50,141 nucleotides of DNA. Source: Bacillota bacterium. Its GTDB lineage: Bacteria; Bacillota; UBA4882; UBA8346. Below the pieces are notes generated by a model, which saw only the letters and a program-made list of their open reading frames with translations, made no database searches and was not told the origin of the DNA. Location of the stretch: the NCBI GenBank assembly GCA_012728785.1, contig JAAYEK010000066.1:1-50141 (forward strand). Direction: 5' to 3'. A program made the translations under genes and the position numbers. Positions 1 through 6,994 of the stretch are shown here, piece by piece. The stretch's first letter is position 1. The number at the start of each line of letters is the position of its first letter.

Positions 1-229
1 ATACCCCCTTTTGGTGTGCTACCTTAAGGGTATCGGTATTAAGTTCCGGGTGCTGGCAATGGTTTTTCCATTTTTTGCTCGGTTTTTTATCTTCCGCTCT
101 GCTTGGTTTTTATTTTACCAAAAAGAAATTAGGTCATCCTACCGTGACTCAGCAATGCCTAATTTAAGATAAATGTGGTAAAATAAAAGAAAGAAATTCA
201 TAAAGAAGTTCTCGATGGGAGGGATTCAA

Positions 230-532
230 ATGAATGCGCAAACAAACGAAATCCCGCAGCAATATAGAGAAGACATTGATAAAGCACTAAGAATTCTTAA
301 AGCCGAAGGTTGTACGGAAGTCTATTTATTTGGGTCGTTAGCAGAAGGTCGATTTAATGAAGGTTCAGATATAGATTTGGCTGTAAAAGGATGTCCTAAG
401 GGTAAGTACTATAAAATTTTTGGTAAGCTCCTTATGGAACTAAACCATTCTGTAGACTTAATAGATTTAGACAGAAAGAATGATTTTGTTAGGTATATCG
501 AACAGGAAGGTGCTCTCCTTTATGTCCAATGA
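230..532 (+). CDS. mntA: MntA-like nucleotidyltransferase antitoxin
   Basis: Minimal nucleotidyltransferase (MNT) domain, the antitoxin half of a HEPN/MNT pair. Residues 35-49 carry the GS-x10-DxD active-site motif (G35, S36, D47, D49). Characterised MntA proteins use this site to add AMP to a tyrosine of their HepT partner and silence it. I start at the ATG at 230, not the in-frame ATG at 215, because GGGAGGG at 217-223 lies six bases before it; the resulting 100 aa is the usual family size. The stop overlaps the next start by 11 bases, so translation is probably coupled. The family and motif are clear; activity is inferred. Confidence 0.88.
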   Translation: MNAQTNEIPQQYREDIDKALRILKAEGCTEVYLFGSLAEGRFNEGSDIDLAVKGCPKGKYYKIFGKLLMELNHSVDLIDLDRKNDFVRYIEQEGALLYVQ

Positions 533-986
533 GCGAATAAAATCCCAAATACAATTTCAAATACAACAGATTGATAATCTATTTATTATGTATAAAGAAT
601 TATTAGAAAAATGCAGGGAGAAAGAACCTGACCTTGTGGAGATTACAGCAATAGCTTCTGTACTTCACTCTTTTTATAATGGCGTAGAAAATATTTTTGG
701 GATAATAGCTAAAAGAGTAGACAATAATTTTTTTCAAGGTGAACAATGGCATAAAAGACTTTTATCTGAAATGGCAAACAAGTCTGAGAAACGAAATCCG
801 GTAATATCTAAGGATTTAAAAGATAAGTTAGTAGAATATATGGGTTTTAGGCATTTCTATCGACATTCATATTCCTTTTTCTTAGAATGGGACGAATTAA
901 AAAAACTAGTATTACCTTTGAAAGATATTTGGAATAAAACAAAAAAAGAAATAGAAGTATTCATAAGTTGTATCGATAAAAGTTAG
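522..986 (+). CDS. hepT: HepT-like HEPN RNase toxin
   Basis: Partner of the preceding MntA-like gene. The 154-aa, mostly helical protein contains R110-x4-H115-x-Y117, the Rx4HxY motif of HEPN ribonucleases of the HepT type; the tyrosine is the AMPylated residue in studied pairs. It is a little longer than short HepT proteins, closer to the longer HepT-like subfamily. A longer frame is open from 480, but the ATG at 522 overlaps the mntA stop, the usual arrangement, and restores a normal N-terminus. Substrate RNA is not predictable. AT-rich codon use fits an acquired module. Confidence 0.82.
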   Translation: MSNERIKSQIQFQIQQIDNLFIMYKELLEKCREKEPDLVEITAIASVLHSFYNGVENIFGIIAKRVDNNFFQGEQWHKRLLSEMANKSEKRNPVISKDLKDKLVEYMGFRHFYRHSYSFFLEWDELKKLVLPLKDIWNKTKKEIEVFISCIDKS

Positions 987-991
987 TTGAC

Positions 992-1090
992 ATGGCAAAT
1001 AACACCAAGTTTAAGCTTGCGAAGAGCGGTTTTTCGAAGATACGCATTCGAAGGGGCAGACCAATTAATGATGTAGAATCAAGGAATTGA
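992..1090 (+). other. possible 32-codon basic peptide or gene remnant
   Basis: A short open frame starts at an ATG six bases after the hepT stop and encodes 32 residues rich in Lys and Arg, including a GRP turn. No good ribosome binding site is visible. It may be the remnant of a DNA-binding protein or chance coding. I do not recognise a family. Confidence 0.15.
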
Positions 1091-1171
1091 TTTATGTCGC
1101 TACGATTTATTTTTATTATATCAGAAAAGACATAACCTCCTTCAAGGCGATTAATAAAGGAGGCTTTATTG

Positions 1172-1456
1172 ATGTTGAAATGGTTAAACCACTATGTCAA
1201 GGAATTTATCGTTGACCGGACCGAAGAAGTCTACCGTAAGGTTTTATTGAACAATAAACGCTACCTGGAATTGACCTCACAAATCATCCAAGTCCAACAT
1301 GAACTCCTAAATAACCTCCCCCCGGAACTAAAACCTTTAGTAAACCAATATGACGAAGCGGAAGCGGAACAAGACGGTTTAATGATGTCCCTCATGTACC
1401 GGCGAGGGTTTTTTGATGGAGTAAGAACAGGCAGATTGATGAAGGGAAAGCATTAA
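1172..1456 (+). CDS. small hypothetical protein
   Basis: A 94-aa protein preceded by a strong AAAGGAGG site at 1157-1164, which selects the ATG at 1172 over the TTG at 1169. The sequence is predicted to be helical, with an acidic patch (EAEAEQD, about residues 63-69) and a C-terminal MYRRGFFDGVRTGR segment reminiscent of small uncharacterised clostridial proteins. There is no transmembrane segment, signal peptide or cysteine motif. A terminator follows at 1486, so it is probably monocistronic. Function unknown. Confidence 0.7.
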   Translation: MLKWLNHYVKEFIVDRTEEVYRKVLLNNKRYLELTSQIIQVQHELLNNLPPELKPLVNQYDEAEAEQDGLMMSLMYRRGFFDGVRTGRLMKGKH

Positions 1457-1485
1457 AAGGGTAAAGGGTAAAATTTAAGATCCAA

Positions 1486-1510
1486 CGCGGCTGTAAGTCG
1501 CGGTTTTTTT
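1486..1510 (+). terminator. intrinsic terminator of the 1172-1456 gene
   Basis: Stem CGCGGC (1486-1491) pairs with GTCGCG (1497-1502) with one G-U pair around a 5-base loop, followed by a run of seven T. It lies 30 bases after the stop codon. Confidence 0.6.
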
Positions 1511-2033
1511 AGGGGCAACAACCAGTGATAGCATTTTCTAGGTAGTCGCCCACCCCGGCTAGCCGGAGCACATTAAAGAATGAAAATAGAAGTTTAGCAA
1601 GCCTATTTTTACTCCCGCGGAGGCGCTGAGGTGTTGGTCAGTCAGGATAGCCAAAGGGTGTTAGCCATTTAGGATAGCCTATATCGGTTTTCCTCTGCGC
1701 CACTGCGCCTCTGCGCGAGAATAAATGTATTTTGGCTGCGAAGGCATTGGTTCCTTGTGTTCCAGGACGGGACGAAGTCGCGAAGGACATGGACTCGGCT
1801 TTTCGCCATCCTGGCTGCTTCGTCCTGTGTCATCCAGACACTACGGATGTCCGAGAGCGACCCCCCACTAAATTTGCTGCTTCGAATAGGCTTTGTTGGG
1901 GGAGAGCAAGAGAGAGGCGATAATGTATTTTCTAGGTAGCTTAGTTACAAGCAGAATATAATAGCGTAATTGAACTTCTGTATAAAATTGGGTATAATTA
2001 AACCATTAGTAATGTGTAAATGGGGTGTAAGAT
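1511..2033. other. gene-free stretch with repeats
   Basis: About 520 bases without a credible gene; the open frames at 1732-1939 have no ribosome binding site and low-complexity translations. The stretch holds a 13-base direct repeat (1533-1545 and 1927-1939), a repeated AGGATAGCC (about 1644 and 1671), a TCTGCG-rich tract near 1690-1720, and a small hairpin at 1827-1841 (GTGTC/GACAC) that reads as a TGGAT loop on the minus strand. It looks like accumulated repeat debris. Confidence 0.5.
1533..1939. repeat. 13-bp direct repeats bounding a 381-bp segment
   Basis: ATTTTCTAGGTAG occurs at 1533-1545 and again at 1927-1939, enclosing a non-coding segment. The copies are exact, and GATA precedes each at a similar distance. 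This could be a target-site duplication or the product of an old duplication. No transposase or terminal inverted repeat is visible inside. Confidence 0.45.
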
Positions 2034-2207
2034 TTGAGTTTGGCTGAAAGATTTTTAAAAGACTTTGATGAACTCCCCGAAGAGAAGAAAAAAGAAGTAA
2101 TTGATTTTATTGAGTTTTTAAAAGTGAAAGAAAAAAATGAACTAGGAACATTAATGGATACAATTATTAAGGAGAATCAACAAGCTTTGAAGGAACTTAG
2201 CCAATGA
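2034..2207 (+). CDS. antitoxin-like small protein
   Basis: A 57-aa ORF with a TTG start; GGGGTG at 2022-2027 lies six bases upstream. The protein is highly charged: a segment reading LPEEKKKEVIDFIEFLK resembles small DUF2281-like antitoxin proteins, with a lysine/glutamate-rich tail. Its stop overlaps the next ATG in an ATGA arrangement typical of toxin-antitoxin operons, and that ORF resembles the tail of a Doc toxin. An antitoxin role is inferred from context and composition only. Confidence 0.55.
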   Translation: MSLAERFLKDFDELPEEKKKEVIDFIEFLKVKEKNELGTLMDTIIKENQQALKELSQ

Positions 2208-2314
2208 AACTAAATTATTCGCAAAACGAATTGGTTAATTTAGGACTGGGCATAGCTGACGGTTCAATGGACGAAAAAGATATTAAACAATGGATTAAAA
2301 AACATATAGTATGA
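2204..2314 (+). pseudogene. remnant of a Doc/Fic-type toxin
   Basis: Only 36 codons, translationally overlapping the antitoxin-like gene. A stretch reading ELVNLGLGIADG followed by DIKQWIKKH resembles the C-terminal end of death-on-curing (Doc) toxins, where a conserved leucine-rich helix and a short acidic helix close the Fic fold. The catalytic HPFxxGN-type motif and the rest of the Fic domain are absent, so no AMP- or phospho-transferase activity is possible. The start region may be original, with the middle deleted. The match is from memory of the family and is moderate. Confidence 0.45.
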
Positions 2315-2324
2315 GGGCATCATG

Positions 2325-2352
2325 AAATAAGGCGCAAAAAGGCCTTATTTTT
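2325..2352 (+). terminator. intrinsic terminator after the Doc remnant
   Basis: A perfect 9-bp stem, AAATAAGGC (2325-2333) with GCCTTATTT (2342-2350), with an 8-base loop and T-rich 3' side. It closes the antitoxin/Doc-remnant operon. Confidence 0.75.
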
Positions 2353-2357
2353 ATTGA

Positions 2358-2468
2358 ATGGAAAACTTCGATAAATTAGCTTTGAACAGGGATAATGAAC
2401 CAAGGAGAATTGAAAGAGCACAAGCAGTAGCGGATTTGGAAGAAGAAGACGGGAGCTCCCGGCCATAA
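2358..2468 (+). other. possible 36-codon ORF, probably a gene fragment
   Basis: An open frame from ATG 2358 encodes 36 charged residues ending in DGSSRP. No ribosome binding site is visible and it begins inside the tail of the preceding terminator. Composition is protein-like (acidic helix), so it may be a fragment left by deletion. Not assignable. Confidence 0.15.
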
Positions 2469-2535
2469 GGTTAACTTTGAGGACCACACCTTCGTGGCGT
2501 TGAGTTAAAAAAAGGGTTTCATTTGGAGGCGCCGA

Positions 2536-2934
2536 TTGCGAGAGGATATTGAGGGAAACAATAGTTTTATAGTTGATTATGTTTCACCAGATGAATCTTG
2601 GATAGTTGTTTTTTAAGATAATGGGGAAACGGGATATTTATATTTAAGTGTTTGGAAAAATGGCGAGTTTGCCGGGATAGTTGATCATTTATGGATTTAT
2701 AACCAAATATCACCACCAATTAAGGAGTGTAAGGAAGTTTTTATTATTTGGTTTGATGATTCATCTCGGGCCGGTTTAGTTGTTGATGATGAATGTTGGG
2801 GAATTTTCGATATAAAAACGAAACGAAAAATGAATGCGCCTCGTAATGGGAATTGTATAGTGTCTATTGAACGTAAGTATTGGGATTATGGTTTGACGGA
2901 AAACGATGGGGAAGTGTTAAAAACATTTTTGTGA
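2536..2934 (+). pseudogene. DUF2251-like gene interrupted by an in-frame TAA
   Basis: A GGAGG site (2525-2529) followed by TTG at 2536 opens a frame that would run 132 codons to the TGA at 2932. Codon 27 (2614-2616) is TAA, where the surrounding motif, VVF-stop-DNGETGYLYL, suggests an original Glu (GAA to TAA). The DNGETGYLYL motif resembles the FEDDGETGYFYA-type motif of DUF2251 proteins, whose function is unknown. The frame is otherwise intact with natural codon use, so inactivation looks recent. Family assignment is tentative. Confidence 0.5.
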
Positions 2935-2943
2935 GGTATAAAC

Positions 2944-3411
2944 ATGAGTATTCGAAAAGCTGTACAACAAGATTTTGATAGTTGGCTTGAAATGAGAATG
3001 TTTCTATGGCCTGATTGTCCGGAACAAGAACATCGGGATGAAATGAAAGCGATTATTGAAGGAAAGCCAATTGGTGAAGAGCTCGAGACGGAAGTTCTTG
3101 TTTATCAGTTAGAAAATGGTAAATTAACCGGTTTCATAGAATTGTCATTAAGAGAAGAGCTTGATGGGTTTAGAACATCACCCATTGGATATGTCGAGGG
3201 ATGGTATGTAAGTGAAGATTATAGATTGAAGGGAATTGGGCGCGAGCTCATTAAAGGAGCCGAATATTGGGCAACAGAGAAGGGTTGTAAGGAGATGGCT
3301 TCCGATGCTGAAAAAGATAATGGTATAAGCATAGAAGCCCATAAGAAGCTTGGGTTTAGAGAATATGGCTCGAATGAGGATGAAGTTCTTTTTAGAAAAC
3401 GGATTCAATGA
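2944..3411 (+). CDS. aminoglycoside 6'-N-acetyltransferase-like GNAT protein
   Basis: A 155-aa single-domain GNAT acetyltransferase. It carries the signature of AAC(6')-type enzymes: LWPDCPEQEH near residues 20-29, the core EGWYVSEDYRLKGIGREL (strand beta4 plus the acetyl-CoA pyrophosphate loop RxxGIG, about residues 82-99), the ASDAE segment, and a C-terminal HKKLGFREY. Enzymes of this group acetylate the 6'-amino group of aminoglycosides, but chromosomal homologues may have other substrates. GAGGT precedes the ATG at 2944. The stop overlaps the following broken GNAT fragment. Confidence 0.8.
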   Translation: MSIRKAVQQDFDSWLEMRMFLWPDCPEQEHRDEMKAIIEGKPIGEELETEVLVYQLENGKLTGFIELSLREELDGFRTSPIGYVEGWYVSEDYRLKGIGRELIKGAEYWATEKGCKEMASDAEKDNGISIEAHKKLGFREYGSNEDEVLFRKRIQ

Positions 3412-3662
3412 TGAATATAAAAGACAAAGAAATACAATATATTTATTCAGGGGTTCAGGTTAATAATGTGCATGCAATTAAATTTTGGGATAGAATGGGT
3501 TACAAAATTTATGACGATCCCATGAACCAAGGAAATATTATTGTACTTCAAATGACCAATGAAGGTATAGAACATTCATGGAAAGTAGAAGTACAAATAG
3601 GAGTAAAACCAAGAGAACAAGAATGTTTTAGAAAAGCTAGAGGTTATATGTCCGACATATAG
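3408..3662 (+). pseudogene. C-terminal fragment of a second GNAT acetyltransferase
   Basis: The 84-codon frame begins in an ATGA overlap with the AAC(6')-like gene. Its first half, with GVQVNNVHAIKFWDRMGYK, is the closing helix-strand of a GNAT fold (typically VxxNNxxAIxFYxKxGF). The acetyl-CoA-binding core that should precede it is missing, and the last 30 residues look unrelated. It is best read as the 3' remnant of a deleted acetyltransferase gene joined to new sequence. No enzyme activity is expected. Confidence 0.6.
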
Positions 3663-3740
3663 TTAACATGTCATCTCCGTTTCTTGTGTAGGTAATCCTT
3701 ATCGTTATACGCAATAGCCCTAGAAAGTGAGGAAATCAGT

Positions 3741-4475
3741 ATGCAATATAAAGTATTAAAAAATATACCTAATCACGTGAAACAACAAGATGAAATTACA
3801 TTAAAATTATGGCCGGAATTTATGCTTCATAATCCGGTTTCAAATTCAAATTGGCACAAACTATTTGAGATTTTTCCCGAATATCAGTTTTCTTTAGAGT
3901 CAAATGGTGAAATTATTGGCGCTACCAATTGCTTACCTTATTTTTGGGATAAGCCGTTTGAGGATCTACCTGAAAGAGGATGGGATTGGGTATTTGAAAA
4001 AGGAATCAATGATAAAATAAAAGGAATTAAAGCAAATATTTTAAATGGTCTTCAGATTGCTGTAAATAAAGACTATCAAGGAAAAGGAATAAGCTCCATA
4101 ATCTTAAAAGAAATGATTTCCGTTGCTCGTGATAACGATTTTAAATATATAACTATACTTGTAAGACCAAGTTTAAAAAGTAAATATCCATTAATACCGA
4201 TAGATAATTATTTAAAATGGAAGAGAGAAGATGGTTTACCATATGACCCCTAGTTAAGAGTTCATGTTAGAATGGGCGGAAAAATAATAAAACCTTGTCA
4301 TAAAGCAATGTATATTCCGGGTACTATTGCCGAATGGGAAGAATGGACTGATATGAAATTTTATGAAACAGCTGATTACATAGTTCAAGGCGCATTAGCG
4401 CCTGTTAAGATAAATATTGAAGAAGACATTGGAGAGTATGTAGAACCAAATGTTTGGGTATTACATGAGGTGTAA
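3741..4475 (+). pseudogene. GNAT acetyltransferase interrupted by an amber codon
   Basis: Two adjacent frames, 3741-4253 and 4272-4475, are the same reading frame separated by a single TAG at 4251-4253. The bridged product (244 aa) is one GNAT protein: acetyl-CoA loop YQGKGISS around residues 112-119, then PYDP-stop-LRVHVRMGGK. Homologues I recall read DPWLRVHxRxGG here, so the TAG most likely replaces Trp (TGG). TAG serves as a normal stop elsewhere in the window (for example hepT and csfB), so recoding is unlikely. The truncated 170-aa product keeps the cofactor loop but loses the last third. Confidence 0.7.
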
Positions 4476-4612
4476 ATATATGAAAATTGAGCGGAATGCG
4501 TAGATAGTTTTATTAAAGGTTTATGAAGCTGGTATAAAAAACAAATCAAGTCTTGAAGTGGCACTATAAGGTTTGAATTGTTTTTAAAGAGATTACCATG
4601 GAAGGAGTATAA

Positions 4613-5560
4613 ATGAAATATCTATTTTTGATTTTTTTAGGTATTTTTATGACATTTATTCTCGTCATAGGTATCATGATCGTAGTTCCACCACCCAAAT
4701 CGATTGCTAAATTGGAATCAATTTCAGATCCATTTCGTACGGTAGATTTTTCAAAAATGCCGGATATACAATATTATATGGCGCGGGATGGTTCCAAGTT
4801 AGCCTATCACGAATACCCGAACAAATTAGCAAAGCAAATTGTTGTGTTAGTGCATGGATCATCCGGATCCAGTCGTCAGATGCATCCGCTTGCCGAATAT
4901 TTACAAAAACAAGGTATGACAGTTTATTCGCTAGATATTCGCGGTCATGGTGATTCGGGTCGGAAAGGCGATATCCAATATATAGGTCAACTCGAAGATG
5001 ATATGGAAGATTTCGTTAATCAAGTATTGAAGCATCAAGAAGCCACACTGGTAGGATTTTCTCTTGGCGGCGGTTTTGTTCTGCGATTTGCAGGCAGTGA
5101 GCGACAAACCCTTTTCAGTCGCTATATTTTGCTTTCTCCATATATGGGTTATAATTCACCAACTTTGAAGCCAAATAATGGTGGATGGGCTGAGACGAGC
5201 TATCCTAGATTTATTGGAATTCTATTACTTGGACCGATTGGGGAAAAAGTGTTTGGTAACTTACCGGTAATAACATACGCAATAAATCCCGAGAATCAGC
5301 ATCAAGTTTCTCAAAATTCATTCAGACTATTACGCAATTTTGGACCGGGTTTAGACTATAAATCAGTTATAGCTTCGATCAAACAACCTTTAAAAGTAAT
5401 AATCGGGGAAAATGATGAGTTGTTCAATGCTCAAGCATTTCCACCCTTATTTAAGGAGGCAAGCGCTAAGGTTATTATCGTGCCGGAGACAGGCCACATT
5501 ACATTGACTACGAGTTTGTCCGGGATTTCTGCTGTTGCCAAAGGAGTAATTGAAGATTGA
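4613..5560 (+). CDS. membrane-anchored alpha/beta hydrolase
   Basis: A 315-aa serine hydrolase of the lysophospholipase/monoacylglycerol-lipase type. An N-terminal hydrophobic segment (about residues 3-25) should anchor it in the membrane with the catalytic domain outside. HGSSG (81-85) forms the oxyanion region, GFSLGG (148-153) the nucleophile elbow with Ser150, GENDELF the acid region and ETGHI the histidine. DIRGHGDSG at 108-116 is typical of this branch. GGAAGGAG precedes the ATG. The next gene starts inside its 3' end, implying co-transcription. Substrate unknown. Confidence 0.8.
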   Translation: MKYLFLIFLGIFMTFILVIGIMIVVPPPKSIAKLESISDPFRTVDFSKMPDIQYYMARDGSKLAYHEYPNKLAKQIVVLVHGSSGSSRQMHPLAEYLQKQGMTVYSLDIRGHGDSGRKGDIQYIGQLEDDMEDFVNQVLKHQEATLVGFSLGGGFVLRFAGSERQTLFSRYILLSPYMGYNSPTLKPNNGGWAETSYPRFIGILLLGPIGEKVFGNLPVITYAINPENQHQVSQNSFRLLRNFGPGLDYKSVIASIKQPLKVIIGENDELFNAQAFPPLFKEASAKVIIVPETGHITLTTSLSGISAVAKGVIED

Positions 5561-6281
5561 CATCGGCAATGCCAAATGCTTAAGAAAAGCCGAGAAAGAG
5601 TTAAAAGACAGATATGATGATATGGTAGAAGATTTGCTAAAAGAAGGTAAAGTATCAAAATATAAATGCGTACCGGATTATAAAGGAAAAAGTTTTATAT
5701 CAAGCGCTTTAACAATTAGTGCTAGCGGAGAATCACTTTTTGAAGAAACTATTAAAATTTGGTTAACGTTTGAGGTAATTATGATGATGAAGGATACCAA
5801 AGAAAAGCTTATCAAGGTTTTAGTCCAAGGCCGTTTAGACTGTTATGTCAGTAAGACCGAAAATTATAATCCGTATATTAAATCGGATCTTTATGATTGG
5901 TATTTTGAAAAGATAATAGGGGATCTGCGATTTACAGATTCATACAGAGGATTTAATCCATATGGCGGAGTTGAATATGTTTTTGTTAAAGGCGACTCTT
6001 TGCCGGTTTGGTCTTGTGATTACGTTGGATATGTAATAAACCAAAGGACTTTTAATGAAAATGAGATATATGGTTTTTTGAAAGAGGCAAGGGGAAAACA
6101 CTTATTAGAATGTGGCGGTTGTTTGTTTAGTAACTATGAATATAAACTGGACAACTTGTTTTATAAGCTTTTATTTCAAGAGATAAATAATGAAGTGTTA
6201 GAAAAAGCAGATATATATTATAAGGATTGTTTAATTGCTCAACATATAGCTTCGGGGAAGATTAGGAAAGAATTAGCATAA
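5550..6281 (+). CDS. DUF5680-like protein of unknown function
   Basis: A 243-aa protein starting at TTG 5550, inside the end of the hydrolase gene; AAGGAG at 5541-5546 is close but usable, and no ATG with a better site exists nearby. From about residue 100 the pattern resembles DUF5680: DLYDWYFEKIIGDLRF, then a short VWSCDYVGYV strand, FLKEARG, and an IYYKDCLIAQHIASGKI ending. The N-terminal 100 residues are lysine-rich and not recognised. No catalytic motif, signal peptide or membrane helix is seen. The family has no established function. Confidence 0.6.
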   Translation: MKIDIGNAKCLRKAEKELKDRYDDMVEDLLKEGKVSKYKCVPDYKGKSFISSALTISASGESLFEETIKIWLTFEVIMMMKDTKEKLIKVLVQGRLDCYVSKTENYNPYIKSDLYDWYFEKIIGDLRFTDSYRGFNPYGGVEYVFVKGDSLPVWSCDYVGYVINQRTFNENEIYGFLKEARGKHLLECGGCLFSNYEYKLDNLFYKLLFQEINNEVLEKADIYYKDCLIAQHIASGKIRKELA

Positions 6282-6365
6282 AAAAGAACTTATTATGGAA
6301 TATATCGCGCAACATCGCATTTCCTCAAAGAATAGTGTTGAAATAAGGTTAAAGGAGTTCTTAAA

Positions 6366-6872
6366 ATGCCTCAAATATTCAATGAGAAGAATATATCCTT
6401 CCAGCTTAGACACTCGCCGATTCCGGAATTTGCTTGGCATACCAGTCCAAAGTTAGCGGAAATAGTTAAATCGAAACATTTACATTTTGATTTAAGATCG
6501 CTTGATCCCGGCAAATATTCTTACCCATATCATTTTCACAGAAATGCGGAAGAAATCTTTGTAATCTTATCAGGGAAAGTTACCCTTAGAACACCGGATC
6601 AGTATGTTGAATTATCCGAAGGGGATCTTGTCTTTTTTGAAATGGGCCCCCAGGGCGCGCATCAACTTTATAATCATACCCAAGAACCCTGCAAGTACCT
6701 GGATATTCGTACCAATATTGGGTTGGACATTTGTGAATATCCTGATTCCGGAAAAATAAATATTTTACCATTTCAAGAAGTATATGAACAAATTGATAGA
6801 GTTGATTATTACAAGGGAGAAGAAAAGGTTAGTGAAAAGTGGGCTAATAGAATGGAGAAACCTAAAAAATGA
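6366..6872 (+). CDS. cupin-domain protein
   Basis: A 168-aa single-cupin protein. Motif 1 is YHFHRNAEEIFVILSG (residues 57-72), giving two His and a Glu as metal ligands; motif 2 is GDLVFFEMGPQGAHQLYN (about 85-102), supplying the third His. Such proteins bind a metal and act as isomerases, dioxygenases or sugar-binding proteins. AAAGGAG lies upstream of the ATG. It is the last gene of the accessory plus-strand run; a short run of coding-like sequence at 6937-6987 (MIKDIIIKAGNE) after it appears to be debris. Confidence 0.8.
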   Translation: MPQIFNEKNISFQLRHSPIPEFAWHTSPKLAEIVKSKHLHFDLRSLDPGKYSYPYHFHRNAEEIFVILSGKVTLRTPDQYVELSEGDLVFFEMGPQGAHQLYNHTQEPCKYLDIRTNIGLDICEYPDSGKINILPFQEVYEQIDRVDYYKGEEKVSEKWANRMEKPKK

Positions 6873-6994
6873 TCGCTACGGTGATTTCGCCAATCCGGAT
6901 GACGCATTATAGGAATACATAGAAAGGCTTGGATTTATGATTAAAGATATAATTATTAAAGCCGGTAATGAGTTGAAGAAACAGTAAATCAACC

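Noticed and set aside
1732-1939. Two overlapping open frames of about 60 codons
   Set aside because: No ribosome site, arginine/proline-rich translation of repeat-like DNA, no family resemblance.
2614-4253. Stop-codon recoding (TAA and TAG inside two otherwise open genes)
   Set aside because: TAG and TAA end many intact genes in the window (hepT, csfB, cheD region and others), so nonsense mutation is simpler.
230-6872. Integron-style gene cassette array (small, same-direction genes, acetyltransferases, toxin-antitoxin modules)
   Set aside because: No integrase gene in the window, and the gaps lack paired RYYYAAC and GTTRRRY ends with a cruciform between them; the closest palindrome (2471-2513) does not fit attC.
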